Positions 9,778 through 18,097 of a stretch of 64,000 bases of DNA are shown here, in pieces. The first letter of the stretch is position 1, and each line of letters opens with the position of its first letter. Location of the stretch: the NCBI GenBank assembly GCA_035527975.1, contig DATKZM010000124.1, positions 27,563 through 91,562 of the forward strand, given 5' to 3'. The notes beneath the pieces are model-generated. The model saw only the letters and a list, made by a program, of their open reading frames with translations. It had not been told where the DNA came from and made no database searches. A program made the position numbers and the translations under genes. This DNA comes from DATKZM01 sp035527975 (GTDB lineage Bacteria; Pseudomonadota; Alphaproteobacteria; JAPULJ01).

Positions 9778-10230
9778 TTACCGGGGTGCGCCGAGCCGCT
9801 CCAGATTGGTCTTGGTGCGCCAAAGCGACGGGTCGATCTTGAGCGCGGAGCGATAGTCGCGGATCGCGAGTGCCCGCCTGCCCAGCTTCTCGTAGGTCAG
9901 GCCCCGGTTGTTGAAGGCATAGGCATTCTTCGGCACGATCTTGAGCGCAGTGTCGAAATCCGCGATCGCTTTGGTGTATTTCGCCAAACGGTAGTAGGTA
10001 AGCCCCCGGTTCACGTAAACTGCGGAAAGTTCGTGCCCTTTCAGGCCCTTGGCCTGGATCGCGCGCTTGAAGTAGCCGAGCGCCTCGCGGAGCTTGCCCT
10101 GCTTGGATGCTTCCATGCCGTAGCGCGCATCATCCTCGCCAGCCGGCCCGGCAAGCGCGCCACCGGGCGCAATGACAGACAATGCCATGCCCGTGGTGAG
10201 GGCAACGACGATGAGGACGGTTCGAACCAC
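9778..10230 (-). CDS. Secreted TPR-repeat protein
   Basis: The 150-residue protein has a signal peptide (VLIVVALTTGMALSVIAPGGALAGPAG) and then three tetratricopeptide repeats with the usual spacing: ARYGMEASKQGKLREALGYF, then VNRGLTYYRLAKYTKAI, then NNRGLTYEKLGRRALAIRDY. TPRs mediate protein-protein contacts; here it should act in the periplasm. It lies 62 bp downstream of the GGDEF-EAL-like gene's start codon side, on the same strand, so it may precede that gene in one transcript. No partner can be named. Confidence 0.75.
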   Translation of the reverse strand: MVRTVLIVVALTTGMALSVIAPGGALAGPAGEDDARYGMEASKQGKLREALGYFKRAIQAKGLKGHELSAVYVNRGLTYYRLAKYTKAIADFDTALKIVPKNAYAFNNRGLTYEKLGRRALAIRDYRSALKIDPSLWRTKTNLERLGAPR

Positions 10231-10347
10231 GGAGCACGGCCTTTCCGGCGATATTGGACCAGGGACATTTATGCCCTTTGGGGCGAAAGCAATGCCTCCA
10301 GTTTAACCGCCCGCTCGGCCCGTCTCAAGCGCGCACGGGGGGGCAGC

Positions 10348-10785
10348 TCATTGAATCTTGGAGCAGCGCAGCGTTCCGGTTGGGTCTTTCATGTCCGTGA
10401 TGACACAAGCGCGGGTGTGTCCGCTCGCACGGTTGAGGATCCACAACCCGGCGCGGAACCGGCCTGGCTGGCGCGGATGCCGGCGGATCTGCATCAGATA
10501 ATATAGGCCCGCCGGGCCGCTGCCGGTCCAGGTGGAACATTTCATCACCGGCGCGCCGGCCTCCGCCTCGTCATTCAGCACGCAGAGCCGTATGCGTCCA
10601 TTCGCGCGGTTGAACACCCAGATACCAAGCCGGAAGGCCCCCGGCGTGTCGGTCGGCAGCATGGCCTGCTGGAACTGGTGCTGCTGGGCAATGGGTACGC
10701 GCGCGCCGGCTGTTCCGGCGGCGGCCGTCAAAACAAGCGCCACGCCCAGCGCGGCCGGAATGAGCATCCTTGGCAGTCGGGTCAT
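10348..10785 (-). CDS. Small secreted protein with an internal duplication
   Basis: The 145-residue product has a signal peptide (ALGVALVLTAAAGTAGA). The mature part consists of two copies of one motif: FRLGIWVFNRANGRIRLCVL followed by a C-S-T-W end, and FRAGLWILNRASGHTRACVI followed by an R-C-S-K end. Each copy has two cysteines, which suggests one disulfide per unit. I do not recognise the family. It is flanked by the TPR gene and plsY, all on the minus strand. Confidence 0.65.
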   Translation of the reverse strand: MTRLPRMLIPAALGVALVLTAAAGTAGARVPIAQQHQFQQAMLPTDTPGAFRLGIWVFNRANGRIRLCVLNDEAEAGAPVMKCSTWTGSGPAGLYYLMQIRRHPRQPGRFRAGLWILNRASGHTRACVITDMKDPTGTLRCSKIQ

Positions 10786-10945
10786 TGCGTCCTCGAAGGT
10801 TGTCCAGGGGAAAATTGTACAGACGGACAGTTGTCCGGGATAATCGTCTCGACGCGCCCAAACGCCTCATCACGCCCATGATGCACTGGCGCCTAGCCTA
10901 GCGAGATTCATGGCCAGACTATGGCGTTTCTGCGTTAATGCTGCG

Positions 10946-11593
10946 TTAGGAATCGCTTTTGTTATCGGGATTTGAACCAGTTTTCTTGCGTCCAATCTTA
11001 GGTTCGTGGCCGTTGGCCAGCCGGGCGATGTTCTGCCAATGGCGCAGCCAGACCAGCGCCGCCGTGAGGGCCGCAAGCTCCATGATCTGGGGATCGGCGA
11101 GCCACCAGGCGAAAACCGGCGCCGCGGCCAGCGCGATCAGCGCGGCCAGCGAGGAATATCGGGACGCCGCCGCGGTCACCAGCCAAACAAGACACGCCGC
11201 CAGACCGACCTTCCAAGCGATCGCAAGCAGCACGCCAAGTGCGGTCGCAACCCCCTTGCCGCCGCGAAATTTGAGCCAAATCGGCGCCATATGGCCGATC
11301 AGCGCGCCGATACCGGCGAGCACTGCCGTATCGGGTCCCCAGATCCGTGCCACCAGCACCGCCGCGGCGCCCTTGCCGCCGTCGAGCAGCAGCGTTGCCA
11401 GGGCCAGGCCCTTGTTCCCGGTGCGCAGCACGTTGGTGGCGCCGATATTGCCGGACCCGATCTTGCGGATATCGCCGATCCCGGCGATCCGGGTCAGCAC
11501 TATGCCGAAGGGGATCGAGCCCAGCAGGTAGCCGCCCACGATCGCTGCCGCCAGATACGGCCAGGAGAACTGCCAGGAAATCGGATCGGGCAT
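10946..11593 (-). CDS. plsY: Glycerol-3-phosphate acyltransferase PlsY
   Basis: The 215-residue membrane protein transfers the acyl group from acyl phosphate to glycerol-3-phosphate, the first step of phospholipid synthesis in most bacteria. The three family motifs are present: GYLLGSIPFGIVL, then GSGNIGATNVLRTGNKGLAL with the LLDGGKGAAAV block, and then FRGGKGVATALGVLL. Five or so membrane segments span the chain. In relatives it neighbours pyrC and dprA. Here a parA operon separates it from pyrC. Confidence 0.96.
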   Translation of the reverse strand: MPDPISWQFSWPYLAAAIVGGYLLGSIPFGIVLTRIAGIGDIRKIGSGNIGATNVLRTGNKGLALATLLLDGGKGAAAVLVARIWGPDTAVLAGIGALIGHMAPIWLKFRGGKGVATALGVLLAIAWKVGLAACLVWLVTAAASRYSSLAALIALAAAPVFAWWLADPQIMELAALTAALVWLRHWQNIARLANGHEPKIGRKKTGSNPDNKSDS

Positions 11594-11689
11594 CGACCGG
11601 CTCGCCGAGCGGTTGGAACGATCGCCATTCTAGTGCCATTTCGATCGCCGCGGCAGCAATCTGCCGGCCGGCGAGCGATCACGCCGGCG

Positions 11690-12262
11690 TCAGTCCTCCA
11701 CCGGCAGATAGTGCGCGAGCACGTGGTCGATCATATCGCCGTCGGCGAAGGGCACCGCGACACCGCGATAGCTTCGGTTGTCGTACCGCCCAGGGATTAC
11801 GGTCGTGGCGGACACGGGCTGGCGCTCGACGGCGGCGTTGCGCGCGACGCTGACGATCCATTCGGTGAGGGCGAACTGGGGCGCCTCGTCGTCGTCGGTG
11901 GCGCGGGCGAGCCCGCCGGGAAACGAGCTCACGGGATCGATCGAACTGTCGATCTCGATTGTTTCACCGCCATCGCTGACCCGGAACAGAATGCTGAACG
12001 GCCAGAAGAACGAGACCATTTTGCGGTCGATTTCCGCAGCGGCGGGAAAACGGCGCGGGCCGCGCAATCGCGACCAGTAGCCGACGAGATCGCTTGATGC
12101 GTCGGTTTGGTCCGGACGCGCGATCGCCCGGTGCCGGCGGATCGGGACCGTCTCCAGCGAGGCGCAGTGACGGTCGGCGCTGGCTTTCGGATTTGCGTCT
12201 TCGCTTTGCCGTGCGGCACGTGTGCGTGCATGGAGTTTGCGGGCAAAGCCGCCCGGCATCAT
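11690..12262 (-). CDS. PAS_5-like domain protein
   Basis: The 190-residue protein contains LVGYWSRLRGPRRFPAAAEI followed by DRKMVSFFWPFSILFRVSD. This is the arrangement of the alphaproteobacterial PAS_5-type family (a tyrosine-tryptophan start, a prolines-and-Asp block, then a hydrophobic strand). The first 60 residues are basic and unlike the family. I chose ATG 12262 because it overlaps the upstream stop as ATGA (12262-12259), which implies translational coupling to the ribbon-helix-helix gene. Ligand and function are unknown. A second, better-preserved relative is at 22500-22997. Confidence 0.6.
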   Translation of the reverse strand: MMPGGFARKLHARTRAARQSEDANPKASADRHCASLETVPIRRHRAIARPDQTDASSDLVGYWSRLRGPRRFPAAAEIDRKMVSFFWPFSILFRVSDGGETIEIDSSIDPVSSFPGGLARATDDDEAPQFALTEWIVSVARNAAVERQPVSATTVIPGRYDNRSYRGVAVPFADGDMIDHVLAHYLPVED

Positions 12263-12684
12263 TTCTCGCCCTTCGCGCTGCCTGGCTTGGTCTTGCCGCC
12301 GTCCTTGCCACTATCCACGCAAGCGCAGTCGCCGCCGCGAATCTGCGGCACCGTCTCGGCGAGGTATGTGTCGAGCGCTTTCATCACCATCTGCTGGGCC
12401 GACATGTGCAGGTGAACCGAAGCCAGCCGCATCCGGATGTGCTGGTCCTCGCTCAGCCGCAGCGTGAACCGGCGCTTGTCGGTGTCCGGATCGGCGCCCT
12501 TGACCGACTTGCGCGACCGGGTTGTCGCGCCGGTCTTGGCGTCGCCCGGCGTGGTGCTGACGAGCCTGGGAGGCGTCGGCCGGCTTTTCGTTTGCTCGAC
12601 GTCCTTTAGCTCCAGATGCGAGGGACCGGCCAAGCCCTTGCGGGCCATCAGCGAGCTGGTGAGCGATGCGGCGCGACGGGTCAT
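12259..12684 (-). CDS. Ribbon-helix-helix-like small protein, ParA partner
   Basis: The 141-residue protein starts MTRRAASLTSSLMARKG. Its first 65 residues are basic and low in structure. Residues 70-110 (RRFTLRLSEDQHIRMRLASV, then HLHMSAQQMVMKALDTYLAE) look like a ribbon-helix-helix DNA-binding fold or a small centromere-binding ParG/ParB-like protein. A Cys pair (C-A-C) and a Lys-rich tail end it. ATG 12684 overlaps the parA stop as ATGA, and its own stop overlaps the next start in the same way. Small ParA proteins are normally encoded with a site-specific adaptor, and this is the obvious candidate. The fold call is inference. Confidence 0.6.
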   Translation of the reverse strand: MTRRAASLTSSLMARKGLAGPSHLELKDVEQTKSRPTPPRLVSTTPGDAKTGATTRSRKSVKGADPDTDKRRFTLRLSEDQHIRMRLASVHLHMSAQQMVMKALDTYLAETVPQIRGGDCACVDSGKDGGKTKPGSAKGEK

Positions 12685-13394
12685 GACTGCCTCGCGGTCG
12701 CCAGGCCGCGTTGGCCGAATACTTTCCGGCGCGCGGGTGACTGGCCTTGCATGTTGAGAACGGTCGGGCGGGCGCCCTTGTTCAGGCGGGTCGACAAGTA
12801 CTGCCACAGCTGGGAGATCTCCAGCGATGACGGAGAATTGGGGTCGAGCTCCATCGCAGTGCGGCCGTCGATCATACTGGCCGCGAAGTCCGTGCGGCCG
12901 TGGATCGTCACCGGCGCAACCGTGCCGTGTTGCGAGAGCGCGATGGCGGCCTCCGCGGTGATCCGTGCGCCCGGGGTGGCGGCGTTGATGACGAAACACA
13001 GCGACTTTCCCCAGCGCTCGACGATTTCGACGGTGGCGCCGGCGGCGCGCAGGTCGTGCGGGCTCGGCCGGGCCGGAATGATCACCAGATCGGCCATGCG
13101 CACGACCGTTTCGATGGTGCCCGTGATCGCCGGAGGGGTGTCGAATATGACGAGCTTGATCCCCGAATTGCGCATGGCGTCCAGGTCGGTGCGCACGCGG
13201 GATATGTCCGTATGCGCAAAGAGCGGCGTTTGAGCGCGGCGCTCGTTCCACCAATCGGCCAGGCTGCCTTGTGGGTCGGTGTCGATCAACGCCGTGGGCC
13301 CCCAGCCGGTGCGTTCCGCCTCGACCGCTATGTGGCCGGCCAGCGTCGTCTTGCCGGATCCACCTTTTTGCGAGCTTAGTGCGATGACTTTCAT
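12681..13394 (-). CDS. ParA-family ATPase
   Basis: The 237-residue ATPase has the deviant Walker A motif KGGSGKTTLAGHIA at residues 10-23, the A' block LIDTDPQGSLADWW and the Walker B-like VIFDTPPA. This is the family that positions plasmids, chromosomes, chemoreceptor arrays or other cargo on the nucleoid. It has no N-terminal HTH, like small ParAs. There is no parB or replication gene nearby, so this is an orphan chromosomal ParA that leads a three-gene overlapping operon with the ribbon-helix-helix protein and the PAS-like protein. Cargo is unknown. Confidence 0.88.
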   Translation of the reverse strand: MKVIALSSQKGGSGKTTLAGHIAVEAERTGWGPTALIDTDPQGSLADWWNERRAQTPLFAHTDISRVRTDLDAMRNSGIKLVIFDTPPAITGTIETVVRMADLVIIPARPSPHDLRAAGATVEIVERWGKSLCFVINAATPGARITAEAAIALSQHGTVAPVTIHGRTDFAASMIDGRTAMELDPNSPSSLEISQLWQYLSTRLNKGARPTVLNMQGQSPARRKVFGQRGLATARQS

Positions 13395-13745
13395 GGTCTA
13401 CCAGTCGCCCCTGAATGCCGGTGAACGCCAGGCCCCCATCTCGCACGCCGCAAGTGATTGCGACCCGATTTCGAGTGCACGGGGGATCAACAGAGTCATG
13501 GCGGCTTTGTTATATTCGTTTCCGGATGCAGCATTATTTAGCTGCTGGAACTTAACGTCACGTAAATAAATACTTTGGTTAATTAAATAATAATCGAATA
13601 TGTTTAACTTAAATTATCCGTGTTTCAAGAAAATGACCAGATATATTGAGTATTACTGACGCATATATGAATCGATATTGCTTATGGGATCCGGTATTGC
13701 TATGCAGCGAGCCAAGGCCGGTGGGCCGGCCTGGCTTGGGGGCGG
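13395..13745. other. Intergenic region with an AT-rich segment
   Basis: These 351 bp lie between the pyrC stop and the parA start, both genes on the minus strand. The stretch 13555-13690 is strongly AT-rich against a GC-rich genome (for example GGTTAATTAAATAATAATCG). It holds no credible gene. It is the natural place for the parA operon promoter, but I cannot name -35 and -10 boxes with confidence. It may also mark the boundary of a DNA insertion between pyrC and plsY. Confidence 0.5.
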
Positions 13746-15080
13746 TCAGGCAACCGCCGCGGTGATGTTGTCAAAAGTAAAGAGCGGGCGTCCGGCGACC
13801 ACCGTGCGCAGCGCGTGACCCTGCACCGGCGCATCGCCAAAGGGCGAATTCTTTGACTTGGAGCGGAACTGGTCGGGATCGATCCGCCACGGCCGGTCGA
13901 GGTCGAACAGGACGAGGTCGGCCGGCGCGCCCTTGGCCAGGCGTCCGAGCGGCAGGCCGAGCAGTTCGGCAGGCTTGACCGTGAGGCAGGCCAACAGCGC
14001 GTTGAGGCCCATGCGGCCCTTGTGAACCAGCGCCAGCGAGAGCGGCAAAAGCGTCTCCAGCCCGACGATCCCGAATTCGGCCTGCGCGAAGGGCAAGCGT
14101 TTGGAGTCCTGGTCGTGCGGCGAGTGGTCGGAGGCGATAACGTCGATGGTGCCGTCGGCAAGCCCCTCGACGATTGCCTCGCGGTCGGCTTCGGCCCGCA
14201 GCGGCGGGTCGAGCTTGGCAAAGGTCCGGTAGTCGCCGACCGCCGTTTCGTTGAGGGTGAAGTATGGCGGGGCCGTGTCGCAGGTCACGCGCAGGCCGCG
14301 GGCTTTGGCGGCGCGGATCGCCTCCACGGCCGCCGCAGTCGAGATGTGGGCGGCGTGATAACGCCCGCCGGTGCTCTCGGCCAGCCGCAGGTCGCGTTCG
14401 ATCATCATCACCTCACCCACGGCAGGAATGCCCGAAAGGCCAAGCCGTAACGCGACCTCGCCGGCATTCATGTCGCCGTCCTTGGCTAAAGTCGGTTCCT
14501 GCGGGTGTTGCACAAGCAAGGCATCGAAGGTGCCCGCATAGAGGAGCGCCCGGCGCATTACCTGCGCGTTGGCGATGGCGCGGCCCCCGTCGGTGAAAGC
14601 GACTGCCCCGGTCTCCGAAAGCAGGCCCATCTCGGTAAGCTGGGTGCCCTGCAGGCCGCGCGTTGCCGCGCCGTAGCAGAAGACCTTGGTGCCACGCACC
14701 TCGCGCGCGCGCCGGGCGATGAATTCGAGCACCGCCACATCGTCGATCGGCGGGTTGGTGTCGGGCAGGCAGACCATGGCGGTGACGCCCCCGGCGGAGG
14801 CAGCAGCGCTGGCGGTTTTGATGGTCTCCTTGTGCTCGTCGCCGGGCTCGCGCAGCTGGACCCGCATGTCGACCAGTCCGGGCGCCAGACAGCCGCCGGC
14901 GCAATCGACGACCGCGGCATCTGGCGGCGCGCCGTCCTTGAAGAGCCCCGGTCCCAGATCGGCGATCTCGCCGCCGACGGTCAACAGATCGCCCACGGTA
15001 TCAAGGCCGCTCGCCGGGTCGAGCAGCCGGGCGTTCAGATAGGCCGTGCGTCCCGCGGGTCCACCCGTGATCACGCTCAT
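13746..15080 (-). CDS. pyrC: Dihydroorotase homologue, non-catalytic PyrC' type
   Basis: The 444-residue protein is clearly of the dihydroorotase fold (LREPGDEHKETIKTASAAAS, VCLPDTNPPIDDV, KLDPPLR, VIASDHSPHD, FGIVGLETLLPL). Several metal ligands are replaced. The usual D-x-H-x-H before REPG reads DMRVQ, so both histidines are gone. The usual P-H-H of the second ligand block reads P-P-Y. This matches PyrC' proteins of Pseudomonas and rhizobia, which are inactive but needed to build the PyrB-PyrC' aspartate transcarbamylase. A true dihydroorotase should then exist elsewhere. The start ATG 15080 terminates a chain of mini-ORFs (see 15078-15164). Confidence 0.9.
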   Translation of the reverse strand: MSVITGGPAGRTAYLNARLLDPASGLDTVGDLLTVGGEIADLGPGLFKDGAPPDAAVVDCAGGCLAPGLVDMRVQLREPGDEHKETIKTASAAASAGGVTAMVCLPDTNPPIDDVAVLEFIARRAREVRGTKVFCYGAATRGLQGTQLTEMGLLSETGAVAFTDGGRAIANAQVMRRALLYAGTFDALLVQHPQEPTLAKDGDMNAGEVALRLGLSGIPAVGEVMMIERDLRLAESTGGRYHAAHISTAAAVEAIRAAKARGLRVTCDTAPPYFTLNETAVGDYRTFAKLDPPLRAEADREAIVEGLADGTIDVIASDHSPHDQDSKRLPFAQAEFGIVGLETLLPLSLALVHKGRMGLNALLACLTVKPAELLGLPLGRLAKGAPADLVLFDLDRPWRIDPDQFRSKSKNSPFGDAPVQGHALRTVVAGRPLFTFDNITAAVA

Positions 15081-15164
15081 AGTCTCTTGCTCATAGTCTT
15101 TCGCTCATAGTCTCTCGCTCATAGTCTCTCGCTCATAGTCTCTCGCTCATAGTCTCTCGCTCAT
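15078..15164 (-). repeat. Six 14-bp tandem repeats forming a chain of mini-ORFs before pyrC
   Basis: Between pyrB and pyrC the minus strand carries six head-to-tail 14-bp units, consensus ATGAGCGAGAGACT, and then the pyrC start ATGAGCGTG. Four units are identical and the two next to pyrC differ by one base each. Every unit reads ATG AGC GAG AGA CTA TGA, giving MSERL (MSKRL in the last). Each TGA overlaps the next ATG as ATGA. The ATGs are at 15164, 15150, 15136, 15122, 15108 and 15094, with pyrC at 15080. The GAGAG of each unit is placed like a Shine-Dalgarno sequence for the next ATG. The units look like repeated duplication of the pyrC start region. Confidence 0.95.
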
Positions 15165-15175
15165 GGGCCGCACGC

Positions 15176-16192
15176 TCACGGTGGTGGCTCCGCCAGGCCT
15201 GCTTCGAGATTGCGTGTCAGCACCTTGAGGACGGCCATGCGCGCGGCTACCCCCATCTCGACCTGGGTCTGGATGGCGCTGCGCCCGAAATCGTCGGCGA
15301 CCTCGCTGTCGATCTCCACGCCGCGGTTCATGGGTCCGGGATGCATGACCAGCGCGTCGGGCTTGGCCACACTGAGTTTTGCGTAATCGAGCCCGAAGAA
15401 GCGAAAATACTCCCGGGTCGACGGCACGTATGATCCCTGCATCCGTTCGGTCTGCAGGCGCAGCATCATCACCACGTCGCAATCGGCAATGCCCCGCCGC
15501 ATGTCGTGATGGACCTCCACCCCCAGCCGCTCGAAGGTCGTGGGCACCAGCGTCGGCGGGCCGACCACGCGGACCCGTGCGCCCATGGTGGTCAGCAGCA
15601 GGATGTTGGAGCGTGCGACCCGGCTGTGCGCGAGGTCGCCGCAGATCGCCACGGTGATCCCGGCAAGGCGTCCAAGACGCGCGCGGATCGTCTGTGCATC
15701 GAGCAGCGCCTGGGTCGGATGCTCGTGGCTGCCGTCGCCGGCATTGATCACGGCGCAGTCGACCTTCTCGGCGAGCAGCTTGACGGCGCCGCTTTCAGGG
15801 TGCCGCACGACCAGTATGTCGGGATGCATCGCGTTCAGCGTGACCGCGGTGTCGACCAACGTCTCGCCCTTCTTGATGGCGCTGTCGGCGACCTGCATGT
15901 TGATGACGTCGGAGCCGAGGCGCTGGGCCGCCAGTTCGAACGACGTCCGCGTCCGCGTCGAGGTCTCGAAAAAGAGGTTGATCACCGTGCGGCCGCGCAT
16001 GGATTTGCGCTTCTTGCCCGGCCGGCGGTTGGTCTTGGAATAGTGTTCGGAGAGGTCGAGGAGGAGGGTGATCTCCTCCGGCGAGAGCCCTTCGATTCCC
16101 AAAAGGTCCCGGTAAGGGAAGACGATGCTCGGGACCGGTGCGGGGACAGTCATTAAAGGCTCAATATAAGGACGCTCCTGTGTCCCCCGCAA
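15176..16192 (-). CDS. pyrB: Aspartate carbamoyltransferase catalytic subunit
   Basis: The 338-residue enzyme condenses carbamoyl phosphate with aspartate in pyrimidine synthesis. The carbamoyl-phosphate site is FFETSTRTRTSFELAAQRLG, and the aspartate-binding side has MLRLQTERMQ and VMHPGPMNRGVEI. About 30 residues at the N-terminus exceed E. coli PyrB; the methionine of MTVPAPVPSIVFPYRDL (14 residues in) is an alternative start. The stop is 11 nt before the first mini-ORF of the pyrC leader. No pyrI is present. The partner is expected to be the PyrC'-like protein next door. Confidence 0.96.
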   Translation of the reverse strand: MRGTQERPYIEPLMTVPAPVPSIVFPYRDLLGIEGLSPEEITLLLDLSEHYSKTNRRPGKKRKSMRGRTVINLFFETSTRTRTSFELAAQRLGSDVINMQVADSAIKKGETLVDTAVTLNAMHPDILVVRHPESGAVKLLAEKVDCAVINAGDGSHEHPTQALLDAQTIRARLGRLAGITVAICGDLAHSRVARSNILLLTTMGARVRVVGPPTLVPTTFERLGVEVHHDMRRGIADCDVVMMLRLQTERMQGSYVPSTREYFRFFGLDYAKLSVAKPDALVMHPGPMNRGVEIDSEVADDFGRSAIQTQVEMGVAARMAVLKVLTRNLEAGLAEPPP

Positions 16193-16256
16193 GGCTTCCG
16201 GGGTGCTTCAAACTACCCCCTTGGAGTTCTTTCGAGGTTAACGGGACGCTGGCGCC

Positions 16257-17165
16257 TCATCCGGCTGCCGCCCGCGCCCGTCGCTGTTCCCGGTACCACA
16301 CGTAGATCCCGGCCCCGGTGATGATCGCCGCGCCCAGAAAGGTCCATTCATCGGGCCGTTCGGCGAAGATCAGCAAGCCGTAAAGCGCGGCCCAAATCAG
16401 ATGGGTATAGGCGAATGGCGCCAGCGCTGAGGCCGGGGCGCTTCGGTAAGCCAGAAAAATAAAATAATGCCCGACCGCTCCGAGGGCGCCGGGCACCGCC
16501 AGCCAGAACCAGTCGCCGCCAACTGGGGTCGACCAGAAAAATGGAACCGCAACGGAAAGCGGAACGGTCCCGACAAGGGCGGTGTAGAAGACGGTCGTAA
16601 CCGGCGATTCGGTTGGCCCCAGGATGCGTGTCGCCAGCGCGTATCCGGCATAGCAGAACGCCGCGCCGAAGGCCATCGCCGCCCCCCAGCCGAAATCGCC
16701 CCCTGGCCGCACGATGATCACGACGCCGATAAAGCCAACGATCACACCGGTCCAGCGATGCAGACCGACCCGCTCGCCCAGCACCGGTCCCGACATCACC
16801 ACAATCAACAATGGCCCCGCGTAGAGAATGGTTGTCGTATCCGCGAGCGTCATCGTCTTCACGGCGGCGAAGAACAGCACCGTGAGCGTCAGGATCAGCA
16901 GCGAGCGGATCACCTGCAGCCCCAATCGTCGGGTACGTACAAACTCGACTGGCCGGAAGCGGACCAGCAGCAACGCCAGCAAAGCGAGATTGACGATATA
17001 GCGCGCCCAAGCGACCAGCACCGGCGTATGGCCGCGCCCGATCAAATACTTCGCCACCGCCTCCATGCCCGCGAAACACGCCAGCCCCGCGATCAGCAAC
17101 CCGGCGCCGATCGCGACCGACTGGCCGATCTGCGCGTTCGGCGCGCCCGCGCTCATGCGCCGCAT
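16257..17165 (-). CDS. EamA/DMT-family membrane transporter
   Basis: The protein has about ten membrane segments in two EamA halves (LLIAGLACFAGMEAVAKYLI at the start and AALYGLLIFAERPDEWTFLGAAI at the end). The family exports metabolites or amino acids, or is a drug/metabolite transporter; the substrate cannot be told. I chose the ATG at 17165 because an AGG lies about 6 nt before it; an ATG nine bases on (17156) is also possible. An upstream in-frame ATG at 17282 would add 39 hydrophilic residues of no family resemblance. It is divergent from the cyclase gene at 17330. Confidence 0.82.
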   Translation of the reverse strand: MRRMSAGAPNAQIGQSVAIGAGLLIAGLACFAGMEAVAKYLIGRGHTPVLVAWARYIVNLALLALLLVRFRPVEFVRTRRLGLQVIRSLLILTLTVLFFAAVKTMTLADTTTILYAGPLLIVVMSGPVLGERVGLHRWTGVIVGFIGVVIIVRPGGDFGWGAAMAFGAAFCYAGYALATRILGPTESPVTTVFYTALVGTVPLSVAVPFFWSTPVGGDWFWLAVPGALGAVGHYFIFLAYRSAPASALAPFAYTHLIWAALYGLLIFAERPDEWTFLGAAIITGAGIYVWYREQRRARAAAG

Positions 17166-17329
17166 TTGGACCTGGCGATCGGTCCGTACCGGGCAGGCTG
17201 GTATCTCATGCGGCCTCTTTCGCTGGGCGTCATTGGGAGCCTTTGGAAGCGGCGCGAGACTAGCATGGCTGCCGTCAGCCACGATATCGTGGCCGGCGCA
17301 TGGGGCAGGACAGCAAGGGACTTGGGTAC

Positions 17330-17926
17330 ATGGACGACCGATTGGTCAAATATCTCACCCACTATCGGGCGGCGCGGGCAGACGATCTGCCGGCGCTGGA
17401 AGCGGAGATCTGGGAGGCTTACGGCGTCGAGCGGGCGGTAATCGCGCTCGATATGAGCGGATTCTCCCGCCTCACCGATCGGCGCGGCATCCTGCATTTC
17501 CTTTCGTTGATCCAGGATATGCGCGAGATCACCCGCCCGATCGTCGAGGCCGGCGGCGGCGAGATCGTCAAATACGAAGCCGATAATATGTTCGCCGTGG
17601 CCCCGAGCGCGGATATGGCGTTCGACCTTTCGGCTGCCATCGTCACGCAAACCGCCGCCGGCAATCGTGAGCGGACCGAGGATGCCCGGATCGATGTCTC
17701 GATCGGCATCGATTTCGGTCGGCTGTTGCTGATCCCCGGGGTCGAGCTGTTCGGCGCCCCGGTCAACTTTGCCTGCAAGCTCGGCGAGGATGTCGCCAGG
17801 CCGGGCGAAATTCTGATCACCGGGAACGCGTATGCCCTGTTGAGCGGCGGGCGCGGCGCAGGGGCCGGGCGCGACCGCCACGATGTCGGCGGGATCCCGG
17901 TCGAGATCCGGTCGATCGGGCCATGA
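17330..17926 (+). CDS. Class III nucleotidyl cyclase domain protein, possibly impaired
   Basis: The 198-residue protein is almost only a class III cyclase domain. The first metal Asp is in VIALDMSGFSRL and the second in VKYEADNMFAVA. The family's usual K-x-x-G-D block here reads K-Y-E-A-D. The transition-state motif N-x3-R reads VNFACK, with lysine for arginine. Activity is therefore uncertain. I prefer ATG 17330, with AAGGGA ahead of it, over ATG 17300. It precedes the FHA-cyclase gene by 171 bp on the same strand, so two related cyclase-like proteins lie side by side. Confidence 0.78.
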   Translation: MDDRLVKYLTHYRAARADDLPALEAEIWEAYGVERAVIALDMSGFSRLTDRRGILHFLSLIQDMREITRPIVEAGGGEIVKYEADNMFAVAPSADMAFDLSAAIVTQTAAGNRERTEDARIDVSIGIDFGRLLLIPGVELFGAPVNFACKLGEDVARPGEILITGNAYALLSGGRGAGAGRDRHDVGGIPVEIRSIGP

Positions 17927-18097
17927 TATTTGGCCGCCGCCGGCCGAAACGCCCGATGCTTGCTGTCGAGGGCAGGCGGCTCGCCTGTTGATTTGCTATC
18001 ATAGTGACCCGCCATTAAACTTTTGCTGCGAGATTGACGGCGGGACGGCCCCAAATCCGCCGGGGTCGATGCTGATGATTTCGGGGACACGGCGTCC

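Noticed and set aside
12259..13446. A 395-codon frame on the minus strand that spans the ParA gene.
   Set aside because: Only its last 141 codons look real (the ribbon-helix-helix protein, ATGA-coupled to parA). The first part is an out-of-frame shadow of parA.
15078..15164. Possible CRISPR array before pyrC.
   Set aside because: The 14-bp units follow each other without spacers and match the pyrC start region, so this is a tandem duplication.
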